From: Coffea arabica
Lineage: Eukaryota > Streptophyta > Magnoliopsida > Gentianales > Rubiaceae
Direction of reading: 5' to 3'
DNA: 64,000 nucleotides
Assembly: GCF_036785885.1 (NCBI RefSeq)
Contig: NC_092320.1
Location: 23,685,557 to 23,749,556, forward strand
Part shown: positions 35,701-47,900 of the stretch, piece after piece
Position numbering within the stretch: the first letter of the stretch is position 1
Layout of the letters: each line of letters begins with the position of its first letter
Program-made: the position numbers and the translations under genes
Notes under the pieces: model-generated
Databases searched by the model: none
Told to the model about the DNA's origin: nothing
What the model saw: the letters and a program-made list of their open reading frames with translations, nothing else

Positions 35701-36363
35701 GTATCGCCTTATAAATGTCGTGCGGGCCCGAAGTGGTGTATGGTGGACGGATGAGAAGTAAGTGGTGAACTACGGATATGAAAATATCAACCCAGTTGAC
35801 GGAGAGTCATCACGGGGAGATATACAAATGACATCGGCAAATGTGGAACTTAGCTCCTGAGAGCTTCTATATCCTTGAATTGTTTCTGGTTACAGTTTAT
35901 TGGTGTTATTAATTACTTGCAAGCCAATACCTGAATTGTTATTTGGAGCTTGTTATCTGAACTATGTGTTTGCATGTGTGTTCTTGGCCTCACGAGCGTT
36001 TTGCTCACCCTGTAGATTTGTTTTCCTTAACAGGTTGAATTCGGAGGTAAAATGGAGCAGCCTCTTGATGTACTTTTGTTTTAGGGTTGCTAATACTTTT
36101 GTTATGCCTTCGGCTTTGGATTGTACTTTTGGTATGGAAATGTAACCTTTGGACGAATTGTATTTTGTGTACTGACGTGTGGTTTGGAGAATGGTTGACT
36201 ATTATTAAGTTTGAACGTTTCCTCATTTATTGTATCTAAGTTTCGGTTTGTATTGTGTGGTCCGGCTATAAGTTGAAGGGAATTGCTTGAGTCCTGGCGA
36301 GAGTTGGGCAGACGTCCCGCGGATACCCTTTGGTTCCCCTTAGGGAGAAGTGGGGGCGTCACA
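32719..36363 (+). repeat. LTR 1 of the array (outer 5' LTR)
   Basis: It starts TGTGAGGACTCG and ends GGGGGCGTCACA. Compared with LTRs 2-4 it differs at 32753, 32763, 32766, 32792, 32864, 32959, 33010, 33046, 33079, 33081, 33085, 33250 and 33565, and by eye at no site from 33566 to 36363. Eleven of the 13 sites have T or A here against C or G in the others, the direction expected from decay of methylated cytosine. Open frames on both strands recur in every LTR, have no domain and are not genes. Confidence 0.93.
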
Positions 36364-36365
36364 GT

Positions 36366-36377
36366 TGGTATCAGAGC
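36366..36377 (+). other. Primer-binding site, initiator-Met tRNA type
   Basis: TGGTATCAGAGC begins two bases after LTR 1, complementary to the 3' end of tRNA-iMet, the usual primer for Tekay/Del and most plant Ty3 elements. The same site follows LTR 2 (44705), LTR 3 (53044) and LTR 4 (61383). Confidence 0.9.
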
Positions 36378-36610
36378 GCTAGGTTAGAGATCTATATGGG
36401 AAACATATTAGATACTCTACCCTTAAAACTCGACATGGGATGACTTAGTCATACCCTAAGTGATACTTGAGGCGAACTAGCAACTAAGTTAGTCCTACCT
36501 CAAGTGACAATTGGGATGAACCAATGATTAGGTTAGGCATGCATTGCAGGATATTGGGACTAAATAGAGATTTAAATTTCTAACCCAAAAGGTGCTATTA
36601 TGTTGCAGGG

Positions 36611-38249
36611 ATGGACAACGGAAATGGAGTTTCGACAACTAACGGGAATGGCCATGCTAATGGTCATATAGCGCCTCCTAGGCCTATCTTTTATCGAGCT
36701 TTGGCTGGGGAAGCTCGAGTACGCTACTTCCCATCTGACCAATATATTCGCTGCTTTAGACTACACTGAGGATAGGCGAGTGAATTTCGCTGCTTTCCAA
36801 TTTAAGGGGGTAGCCCGTGCTTGGTGGGATTTGATAAAAGGAAAATGGAAGAGAATTCAAACCCCTTGGACTTGGGATAATTTCACAAAGGAATTTAATG
36901 AAAAGTTTCTTCCGCCCTTAATCCAAGAGAAGAGGGAGGATGAATTTATTAAGCTGAAACAGGGAACCCTTAGTGTAGCGGAGTATGAAGGAAAATTTAC
37001 TAAACTTTCAAAGTATGCTCCCGAACTGGTGACAAATGAGCGAAAAAGGATTAGACGATTTGTTCAAGGACTTAATGTGGAGATACAAGAGGGCCTGGCC
37101 GCAGCCCAAATCTTTACATTTACTGAGGCTTTAGAGAAGGCACAAAGGGTTGAAAGTGCAAGGTCTCAAGTGAGAGACTTCCATAGCAGAAAGAGAAACT
37201 TTTCTAGCCATGCTTCTGGACAAGCTAGTAAAAATGTACAGCCTTCCAAAATGGGAAAAGGAATGGGAGGACCAAGGACTGCTGGACCTTCGAGAGGAGC
37301 TTTATCTAGAGGAGGTCGTAGTGGACCGACACAGGCAAGAAGGGCACCTTCTAGCGGTTCAGCGGTGACCCCTCAAGTTTCATGTGGTTACTGCGGAAAA
37401 CCAAACCATTCTGAAAGTGATTGTTGGAGGAAGTTTGGGAAGTGCCTGGCTTGTGGTAGTACCGAGCATCAGCTTGCGAACCGTCCAAATAAAATAAAGA
37501 CGGGAGGTGATACCCAAAGGCCAGAAAAGTCAGATTCTAAGCAAACTAGTGCCGGAGGGAGTCGACCGAAAGTGCCGGCTAGGGTTTATGCACTGGACTA
37601 TCAACAAGTTCCTGAGGCAACTGAGGTGGTAGAAGGTACGATTCCGATCTTTCACCGTTTAGCTAGGGTTTTAATTGATCCAGGTGCTACACATTCTTTT
37701 GTAAACCCTAATTTCATGAGTGGGATAGACTTGAAGCCAATTAAATTACCATATGATCTAGAGGTTAAAACGCCTACTGGAGATCAAAGTCTAATTGCTA
37801 ATTTGGTGTATCAAGATTGTGAAATCTGGATTGGGGAACGAAAATTATCGGCTGATTTGATGGGATTGATGATTAAGGGATACGATGTAATTTTAGGGAT
37901 GGATTGGTTAGCCCGTTATAATGCTCAGCTAAACTGTAGGACGAAGGTTGTGGAGTTGCGTATTCCAGGAGAAGCAACCCTGAAACTGGATGTAAAGGGT
38001 AAATTAGTTTCGTCTGCACTTATTTCAGGAATTCGGGCTAGAAAGTTGTTAAGTAAAGGAGCCCAAGGATATTTGGCTTTTCTTATTAACACCCCTAGTG
38101 ATAAGGTGAAATTGGAGGACATGCCTGTAGTGAAAGACTTTCCTGATGTTTTTCCTGAAGAATTGGAGTCCCTACCCCCGGAACGGGAAATAGCCTTTAA
38201 GATTGATGTAACTCCGGGAGTAACCCCTATTTCTAGGACGCCATATTGA
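36611..38249 (+). pseudogene. gag: Unit 1 gag-protease, frame-broken at the N terminus and ended by an in-frame TGA
   Basis: The likely start ATG at 36611 opens a 52-codon frame that stops at TGA 36767-36769. The main gag frame is a different one, open from 36672, so the N terminus is out of frame and seems shortened, probably by a deletion. The main frame has the gag core (VNFAAFQFKGVARAWWDLIK, FVQGLNVEIQEGL) and a Gly/Arg-rich stretch. Numbering from the codon at 36780, the first zinc knuckle is intact (C202, C205, H210, C215). The second has C222, C225, H230 but R235 in place of the last Cys. Protease follows with D300-P-G (LIDPGATHSF) where many families have D-S-G or D-T-G. The frame stops at TGA 38247-38249, where relatives have an Arg codon, and continues in phase. 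Confidence 0.9.
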
Positions 38250-39857
38250 ATGGCTCCAGCCGAATTGAAGGAGTTGAAATTGCAATTGCAAGATTTGTTA
38301 GAAAGAGGTTTTATTAAAGAGAGTGATTCTCCGTGGGGAGCCCCAGTTTTGTTTGTTAAGAAAAAAGACGGGAGTTTGAGGCTATGTATAGACTATAGAG
38401 GTTTAAATAGTGTTACAACTAAGAATAAATACCCCCTGCCCCACATTGATGAGTTGTTTGACCAATTACAAGGGGCTGTAGTATTTTCTAAGTTGGATTT
38501 GAGGCAGGGTTATTATCAGTTGAGGATTTTAGAGAAAGATATACCCAAAACTGCTTTTAACTCGAGATATGGGTATTTTGAATTTGCCGTGATGCCATTT
38601 GGGTTAACGAATGCTCCTGCTGCTTTTATGGATCTAATGCATAGGGTCTTTAAACCTTATCTAGACCAATTTGTGGTGGTCTTTATTGATGATATATTGG
38701 TGTATTCTAAGAATGTGCAAGACCATGAGAAACACTTGAGAGTTGTTTTACAGACCTTAAGGGAGCACCAATTGTATGCTAAGTTTAGCAAGTGTGAATT
38801 TTGGTTAAAAGAAGTGACTTTCTTGGGATACATAATTTCTAAGGAAGGGATTAAAGTGGATCCAGTTAAAGTTGAAGCTGTTTCAAAATGGAAACGACCG
38901 GAAAACCCTACCGAGGTTCGAAGTTTCATTGGATTAGCAGGGTATTACCGGAGATTCATTCAGGATTTTTCAAAAATTGCTGGACCCATGACTGAATTGA
39001 CCAAGAAAAATGGGAAGTTTATATGGAGTCCCAAGTGTGAGGAAAGTTTTCAGGAATTGAAAAGACGGTTAACAAGGGCACCTGTATTAGGTTTGTCAAA
39101 CGGAAAAGATAGTTTTGTGGTTTACACAGATGCTTCTAAGGAAGGATTGGGTTGTGTTTTAATGCAAGATGACAAAGTAATAGCATATGCTTCTAGGAAA
39201 TTGAAACCACATAAAGGGAATTACCCTACTCATGATTTGGAGTTAGCGGCTGTGGTCTTTGCTTTGAAGAAATGGAAACATTATTTGTATGGAGTAACAT
39301 TTGAGGTTTTTACAGACCACAAAAGCCTTAAGTACTTGTTTTCTCAAAAGGGGTTGAATTTGAGGCAACGTAGATGGATGGAATTTTTGGAGGACTATGA
39401 TTGTACTATCAAGTACCATCCAGGGAAAGCTAATGTAGTGGCCGATGCCTTGAGTCGTCAAGTACAAATGGCTGGATTGATGATTAAGGAGTTTCAATTA
39501 TTGGAAGAAGTGAGTTACTGGAATCCTCGATTGGAACCAAGGAAGGTAATTTTAGAGAATATTATAGTAACCTCCACTCTATTGGAACGCATCAAGGAAT
39601 TTCAAGAAAAGGACACGGAAGTGCAAAAATGGGTGGAAAAGAGTAAAATGGAAGACAAGACAGATTTTAATTTGGGGTCAGATGGAATATTGAGGTTTCG
39701 GAATCGAGTAGTTGTGCTAAAGGATGAAGGGTTTAAAAGGGAAATCTTAGAAGAGGCACACGGATCAAAGTTTACGGTACATCCAGGAGGGAATAAAATG
39801 TACCAGGACTTGAAGAGTCTGTATTGGTGGGAGAACATGAAGAAGGAAATTGCCTAA
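38250..39857 (+). pseudogene. pol: Unit 1 reverse transcriptase-RNase H, bounded by two nonsense codons
   Basis: In phase with gag after the TGA. RT copies retroelement RNA. Counting from 38250, the catalytic region has D82 ([10 protein letters not shown]) and the FIDD box at 145-148, with LCIDYRGLN at 46-54; the Gly there replaces the usual Glu. RNase H has D293, E331, D356 and D399, the full DEDD set. The last part begins the integrase zinc domain, with two His ([11 protein letters not shown]). An in-frame TAA at 39855-39857 then interrupts it before the Cys pair. Apart from the flanking stops the RT-RNase H part looks undamaged. Confidence 0.92.
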
Positions 39858-41087
39858 TTTGTCCAAACATGTTTAATTTGTCAACAAGTTAAAGCCGAAC
39901 ATCAGAAACCGTCAGGATTTTTGCAACCCCTAGAAATACCTGAGTGGAAATGGAAAAATATCACTATGGATTTTGTATCGGGATTGCCCAGAACGCAGAG
40001 AGGCCATGATGCAATTTGGGTAATAGTGGATAGATTGACTAAATCGGCCCATTTTTTGCCGATTAACATGAAGTACCCGTTGGAAAATTTGGCCAAATTG
40101 TATTTGGATGAGATCATTAGGTTGCATGGCATACCTGTGAGTATTGTGTCCGACAGGCATCCGAGATTTGTTTCGAGATTTTGGCAAAAGATGCAGGAGG
40201 TATTGGGGACTAAGTTGAACTTTAGTACCATTTATCATCCTCAGACTGATGGACAGTCGGAAAGGACAATTCAAACACTTGAGGACATGTTAAGGACATG
40301 TATTCTGGACTTTGGAGAAAATTGGAGTAGGTTTTTAACTTTAGTGGAATTTGCCTACAACAATAGTTTCCACTCTTCTATTCAGATGGCCCCGTATGAG
40401 GCACTTTATGGTCGGAAATATAGGTCTCCAATTTGTTGGGAAGAAATAGGTGAACGGAAGATTCTAGATCCGACCACAGTATCTTGGATTGAAGAAGCTA
40501 ATGAAAAGGTAAAGTCGGTACGACAAAGAATTCAGGTTGCTCAGAGCCGCCAAAAGAGTTATGCTGATAATCGGAAGAAAGAATTGGAGTTTAATGTTGG
40601 AGATTTGGTATTTCTCAAGATTACACCTCTGAAAGCAAGGTTGAAGTCTGGGAAAGGAAAGAAGTTACAACCAAGATTTGTAGGGTCTTATAAGATTATC
40701 CAACGTGTGGGGAGTGTAGCCTATAAGTTGGAATTACCGCCGAGTTTATCTCGAATCCATAATGTGTTTCATGTATCTATGCTTAAGAAGTATCATCCGG
40801 ACCCTTCTCACGTCTTACAACCGGAAAATGTTGAGATTGATGAGACCTTAACCTATGAGGAGAAACCGGTTAAACTTCTGGATAAGAAGGTAAAGGAATT
40901 GAGGAATAAACAGATACCATTAGTGAAGGTCCTCTGGAAGAACCATGGGTTGGAGGAAGCAACTTGGGAGATCGAAGAAGCAATTCGAGGAAAGTATCCA
41001 GACTTGTTCGTCAATCAAGGTAAATTTCGAGGACGAAATTTCTTAAGGGGGAGAGGATGTGAGGACTCGAAATTTCTATTATTTTAA
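39858..41087 (+). pseudogene. pol: Unit 1 integrase with C-terminal chromodomain-like segment
   Basis: It continues the same frame after the TAA. The Cys pair of the zinc domain (CLICQQ) comes first. Counting from the codon at 39921, the catalytic triad is D17 (TMDFVSG), D78 (IVSDRH) and E114 (DGQSER), a D,D-35-E spacing. The C-terminal DNA-binding part has GDLVFLK and FVGSYKI blocks. Residues ~315-362 ([15 protein letters not shown]) resemble the chromodomain-like tail of plant chromoviruses, which guides insertion into heterochromatin. The frame runs 30 bases into the next LTR and stops at TAA 41085-41087. Without a start and with the zinc domain split, it is not expected to be made from this copy. 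Confidence 0.9.
41045..41057 (+). other. Polypurine tract before LTR 2
   Basis: AAGGGGGAGAGGA ends exactly where the LTR (TGTGAGG) begins. The same tract precedes LTR 3 (ends 49396) and LTR 4 (ends 57735). No such tract precedes LTR 1, where host DNA (CTAAC) adjoins. Confidence 0.9.
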
Positions 41088-44000
41088 AATTCCTAATTTT
41101 GGCTCAATTAATTATTTATTTGGATTTTTGCCACGAATAATATATTCTAGCCTATTAGATCTAAGTACATGATTTTATAGTTTGTTATATTTCTAAAAGT
41201 GTCTCATTTTAAAAATAAAATAAAAATATAGATAAATAAACAAATATTTTCTTATAAGCCTATTTAGCGGAAAAAAAAATGAAAATGTGTCTAAAAACTT
41301 TAGCCAATTGGGAGTACAATAAGTTAAAAATTTGAGACCTATACAATGGACCTAAAATAGACAATTTAGGTTTAAAAACACGAGTAATAACTAGTGGTTC
41401 GATCGTTATAAGAATTTCTCAAAGGTTTCAATTTTATTGCGCCTAAATTAGAAATACGTGTTTTCACGTGCGCGCTTAATTGGGAGACTTTGGACCATTA
41501 TTTTGAGACAATTAGGAATGAATAATATTTATACAAATGTAAGTGCCCTAGAGGTTTAGTGCACTAGTGCAACAAACGTAAGAGAAATTGAACACAAAAC
41601 GCGCGTGTAGGGTACTAGTTATAATTGATTTGACGTATTAAAAGATTTGACGTCAAGCGTCTCTTGTACGCAAAGGCTTCGGAACCGCAATTCATTTCCT
41701 TTCCTCTGCTGCAATGGACGGCTAGACTGCAACAAAGGAACAACCGAAGCTTCACCATTTCTTTTCTTCCAAAACTCAACCAAATTCCTACCAAAACTTC
41801 CATAGATTCTCACCAAACTTCACATTCATTTAGCTTTTCACTTGGACAACAACATAGGCTGAAAAAGGGAGGAGCTTTCACGGTTTCTTCAAGCTTCAAA
41901 GGACCGAAAAATCTGTCCAAACCAGCCATCAAAGTAGGTAGCAATCTAGCACCTTCAACTTATCTTATGGAAGTTGATTTACGCATTTGAGTTGGAATCT
42001 TTACTTTAGTAGCTTGTATTGTTGGAAATGTGGGCTCTATGAACTCCCACTTTGGGTTGATGGCTGTGATGATGTTTGATGATGGTTTTATTGCTGAATT
42101 AGAGCTTAAGGAAGTAGATTAAAGGTGTATTGTGGCCAGAAACGTTGTTTCACTCTTGAAGCAAAAAGTTCCCATTTTACCCCTGCTCTGTTCGGTCACT
42201 TTACTGCAGATAATTGAGGATTTAAAGGCTTGATTATGTTGTTTACATGTTGTAGAAGCTGTGTACAAAATTTCGTTGAAAAATATTGAGTTTTGGTGGG
42301 TCAAACGAATTTATTTCAAAAACTAGTAATCTGGAAAACGGTTTCGCCGTAATCCAAACCAGTGGTTGTATTTTGTCCATAACTCCGTGCTCCGACGTCG
42401 AAATCAAGTGCCGTCAGCGGCATTTGAAACTAGACGTTCCCATGTTTCCAACGGTGTATAATTCACATTCTGGTTTCATGTGTGTGAGCCACACCATTCA
42501 TCTGAAGTCGACTGTCCTGTTTCTCCGTTCTGCCGAAATGATTTGTGATGCTGCAACTTGAGGCTTGATTTTGAACCAGTTGCATGCCGAAACTTGAAAC
42601 GATTTCTTCTGTAAAGTTGTAGCCCCGTGAATGTATTTTCTAACACTATCAACCATTCCCAATTCCGAGTTAAATTGAGAGAGTTATGATCAAAATACGG
42701 CGACTGCCTCATTTTTGAAAACCTTAGCTTTGGACAGATTGCCTTAAGGATTTTTCCAAACTTTGGTTGATTGAATGACCACCCTTCTGAGGGTATTTTT
42801 CCATGAAATTTGATAGAGAGATAACCTTCATATGGAAGTATTATACTGCAAAATTTGGTGTCAATCCAAGTCCGTTTCGGCACTTAACTAAAGGTCCAAA
42901 GTTGGAACCAAATCTGGAAATTTTGTAACAGTCTTGAATTTTTCCCAACTTTGAGCTACCATATCTTGGTGCTCGAAACTCCGATTCTCGATCCGTTTGT
43001 TCTGCCCTAAACCTTACTTGCACCTCTAATTGAACTATAAATTTCAAGGGCTGGTTTGCAACGAGTGAATTCTGCCGCATTTTCAAAGTTAGCGAAAAAC
43101 CAACCCCGGCTCATTCCTGGGTGATTTGGAACAGCAACTTTAGGCTCATTTTTGAGCACTTTCCACTTCGATTCATGAAAAAGTGTCTTCTAGGAACTTG
43201 CAGTACTTTCTAAGAGGTTTTCAACGGTATAAAGTTTTCCAATTCTCGACTTATGTCGAGTGAGTTACGATTTTTCAAAGATTCATAACAAAACTGAAAA
43301 TTTTCCAACTTTCAAGAAAATAGAGTTTTTCAAGAACTCTTTATTCTTTTGATATTATCTAAACGTTTTATCCCCGATTTCCTAGATAAAGACTTAAATA
43401 TTGTTGAATGTTATCAAATCTCTCTCGAACCTCGATTTACGAGTAATTGAGGTTCATTTTCACGGAATTTTCTAGAGTAATACTAGTGAACGAATTATTC
43501 CTCGATATTTGGGATATGGGTGATAATTCACTATTATTTGCTCAGGCACGCACGAGGACCTCCAAGAGGACCCTACTGTGGAAGTTTGAACTCTTCCTCC
43601 AATTTACTTGCTTGCATAACTTGGTGAGTGTCAAGTGTATGCCTACTTGAACTCTAAAGTCTTGATTCATGCTTGACTTACCTGATTACATGCTTAGCCT
43701 ATTTGATTTTTGAAAAAATGGAGTCGAGTGTGTACTTAATCGCACTCGTTCTCATTTGGCACAAATGACTCATGTCTAACATGATTTGCCTAATTTACAT
43801 GACTTGAAATGCCTGCTTAAACATGTCAAATGCTTGAATACATGAAATGGTATGCTATGATTGCATACGTCGATGGAGTGAATCTCCTCGACATTTACAT
43901 GACACATGGGGGACGCCCAAACTCATAGGCCGACCTTGGAACTCGAGCCGGCATGGGATTGGTCGGGAACCTCGGTGAACCATGAGATTCACATGATAAG

Positions 44001-44702
44001 CTTGATCTATTGAGAGATCTCGCTTGACATACTCGTAAAGTATCGCCTTATAAATGTCGTGCGGGCCCGAAGTGGTGTATGGTGGACGGATGAGAAGTAA
44101 GTGGTGAACTACGGATATGAAAATATCAACCCAGTTGACGGAGAGTCATCACGGGGAGATATACAAATGACATCGGCAAATGTGGAACTTAGCTCCTGAG
44201 AGCTTCTATATCCTTGAATTGTTTCTGGTTACAGTTTATTGGTGTTATTAATTACTTGCAAGCCAATACCTGAATTGTTATTTGGAGCTTGTTATCTGAA
44301 CTATGTGTTTGCATGTGTGTTCTTGGCCTCACGAGCGTTTTGCTCACCCTGTAGATTTGTTTTCCTTAACAGGTTGAATTCGGAGGTAAAATGGAGCAGC
44401 CTCTTGATGTACTTTTGTTTTAGGGTTGCTAATACTTTTGTTATGCCTTCGGCTTTGGATTGTACTTTTGGTATGGAAATGTAACCTTTGGACGAATTGT
44501 ATTTTGTGTACTGACGTGTGGTTTGGAGAATGGTTGACTATTATTAAGTTTGAACGTTTCCTCATTTATTGTATCTAAGTTTCGGTTTGTATTGTGTGGT
44601 CCGGCTATAAGTTGAAGGGAATTGCTTGAGTCCTGGCGAGAGTTGGGCAGACGTCCCGCGGATACCCTTTGGTTCCCCTTAGGGAGAAGTGGGGGCGTCA
44701 CA
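41058..44702 (+). repeat. LTR 2 of the array (inner, shared by units 1 and 2)
   Basis: One LTR serves as 3' LTR of unit 1 and 5' LTR of unit 2. The left ~850 bp differ from LTR 1 at 13 positions. The right ~2.8 kb is the same as LTR 1. Confidence 0.93.
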
Positions 44703-44949
44703 GTTGGTATCAGAGCGCTAGGTTAGAGATCTATATGGGAAACATATTAGATACTCTACCCTTAAGACTCGACATGGGATGACTTAGTCATACCCTAAGT
44801 GATACTTGAGGCGAACTAGCAACTAAGTTAGTCCTACCTCAAGTGACAATTGGGATGAACCAATGATTAGGTTAGGCATGCATTGCAGGATATTGGGACT
44901 AAATAGAGATTTAAATTTCTAACCCAAAAGGTGCTATTATGTTGCAGGG

Positions 44950-47900
44950 ATGGACAACGGAAATGGAGTTTCGACAACTAACGGGAATGGCCATGCTAAT
45001 GGTCATATAGCGCCTCCTAGGCCTATCTTTTATCGAGCTTTGGCTGGGGAAGCTCGAGTACGCTACTTCCCATCTGACCAATATATTCGCTGCTTTAGAC
45101 TACACTGAGGATAGGCGAGTGAATTTCGCTGCTTTCCAATTTAAGGGGGTAGCCCGTGCTTGGTGGGATTTGATAAAAGGAAAATGGAAGAGAATTCAAA
45201 CCCCTTGGACTTGGGATAATTTCACAAAGGAATTTAATGAAAAGTTTCTTCCGCCCTTAATCCAAGAGAAGAGGGAGGATGAATTTATTAAGCTGAAACA
45301 GGGAACCCTTAGTGTAGCGGAGTATGAAGGAAAATTTACTAAACTTTCAAAGTATGCTCCCGAACTGGTGACAAATGAGCGAAAAAGGATTAGACGATTT
45401 GTTCAAGGACTTAATGTGGAGATACAAGAGGGCCTGGCCGCAGCCCAAATCTTTACATTTACTGAGGCTTTAGAGAAGGCACAAAGGGTTGAAAGTGCAA
45501 GGTCTCAAGTGAGAGACTTCCATAGCAGAAAGAGAAACTTTTCTAGCCATGCTTCTGGACAAGCTAGTAAAAATGTACAGCCTTCCAAAATGGGAAAAGG
45601 AATGGGAGGACCAAGGACTGCTGGACCTTCGAGAGGAGCTTTATCTAGAGGAGGTCGTAGTGGACCGACACAGGCAAGAAGGGCACCTTCTAGCGGTTCA
45701 GCGGTGACCCCTCAAGTTTCATGTGGTTACTGCGGAAAACCAAACCATTCTGAAAGTGATTGTTGGAGGAAGTTTGGGAAGTGCCTGGCTTGTGGTAGTA
45801 CCGAGCATCAGCTTGCGAACCGTCCAAATAAAATAAAGACGGGAGGTGATACCCAAAGGCCAGAAAAGTCAGATTCTAAGCAAACTAGTGCCGGAGGGAG
45901 TCGACCGAAAGTGCCGGCTAGGGTTTATGCACTGGACTATCAACAAGTTCCTGAGGCAACTGAGGTGGTAGAAGGTACGATTCCGATCTTTCACCGTTTA
46001 GCTAGGGTTTTAATTGATCCAGGTGCTACACATTCTTTTGTAAACCCTAATTTCATGAGTGGGATAGACTTGAAGCCAATTAAATTACCATATGATCTAG
46101 AGGTTAAAACGCCTACTGGAGATCAAAGTCTAATTGCTAATTTGGTGTATCAAGATTGTGAAATCTGGATTGGGGAACGAAAATTATCGGCTGATTTGAT
46201 GGGATTGATGATTAAGGGATACGATGTAATTTTAGGGATGGATTGGTTAGCCCGTTATAATGCTCAGCTAAACTGTAGGACGAAGGTTGTGGAGTTGCGT
46301 ATTCCAGGAGAAGCAACCCTGAAACTGGATGTAAAGGGTAAATTAGTTTCGTCTGCACTTATTTCAGGAATTCGGGCTAGAAAGTTGTTAAGTAAAGGAG
46401 CCCAAGGATATTTGGCTTTTCTTATTAACACCCCTAGTGATAAGGTGAAATTGGAGGACATGCCTGTAGTGAAAGACTTTCCTGATGTTTTTCCTGAAGA
46501 ATTGGAGTCCCTACCCCCGGAACGGGAAATAGCCTTTAAGATTGATGTAACTCCGGGAGTAACCCCTATTTCTAGGACGCCATATTGAATGGCTCCAGCC
46601 GAATTGAAGGAGTTGAAATTGCAATTGCAAGATTTGTTAGAAAGAGGTTTTATTAAAGAGAGTGATTCTCCGTGGGGAGCCCCAGTTTTGTTTGTTAAGA
46701 AAAAAGACGGGAGTTTGAGGCTATGTATAGACTATAGAGGTTTAAATAGTGTTACAACTAAGAATAAATACCCCCTGCCCCACATTGATGAGTTGTTTGA
46801 CCAATTACAAGGGGCTGTAGTATTTTCTAAGTTGGATTTGAGGCAGGGTTATTATCAGTTGAGGATTTTAGAGAAAGATATACCCAAAACTGCTTTTAAC
46901 TCGAGATATGGGTATTTTGAATTTGCCGTGATGCCATTTGGGTTAACGAATGCTCCTGCTGCTTTTATGGATCTAATGCATAGGGTCTTTAAACCTTATC
47001 TAGACCAATTTGTGGTGGTCTTTATTGATGATATATTGGTGTATTCTAAGAATGTGCAAGACCATGAGAAACACTTGAGAGTTGTTTTACAGACCTTAAG
47101 GGAGCACCAATTGTATGCTAAGTTTAGCAAGTGTGAATTTTGGTTAAAAGAAGTGACTTTCTTGGGATACATAATTTCTAAGGAAGGGATTAAAGTGGAT
47201 CCAGTTAAAGTTGAAGCTGTTTCAAAATGGAAACGACCGGAAAACCCTACCGAGGTTCGAAGTTTCATTGGATTAGCAGGGTATTACCGGAGATTCATTC
47301 AGGATTTTTCAAAAATTGCTGGACCCATGACTGAATTGACCAAGAAAAATGGGAAGTTTATATGGAGTCCCAAGTGTGAGGAAAGTTTTCAGGAATTGAA
47401 AAGACGGTTAACAAGGGCACCTGTATTAGGTTTGTCAAACGGAAAAGATAGTTTTGTGGTTTACACAGATGCTTCTAAGGAAGGATTGGGTTGTGTTTTA
47501 ATGCAAGATGACAAAGTAATAGCATATGCTTCTAGGAAATTGAAACCACATAAAGGGAATTACCCTACTCATGATTTGGAGTTAGCGGCTGTGGTCTTTG
47601 CTTTGAAGAAATGGAAACATTATTTGTATGGAGTAACATTTGAGGTTTTTACAGACCACAAAAGCCTTAAGTACTTGTTTTCTCAAAAGGGGTTGAATTT
47701 GAGGCAACGTAGATGGATGGAATTTTTGGAGGACTATGATTGTACTATCAAGTACCATCCAGGGAAAGCTAATGTAGTGGCCGATGCCTTGAGTCGTCAA
47801 GTACAAATGGCTGGATTGATGATTAAGGAGTTTCAATTATTGGAAGAAGTGAGTTACTGGAATCCTCGATTGGAACCAAGGAAGGTAATTTTAGAGAATA

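Noticed and set aside
36366-36377. tRNA-like match
   Set aside because: Only the short complement of a tRNA 3' end (primer site). No tRNA gene structure is present here or elsewhere in the window.
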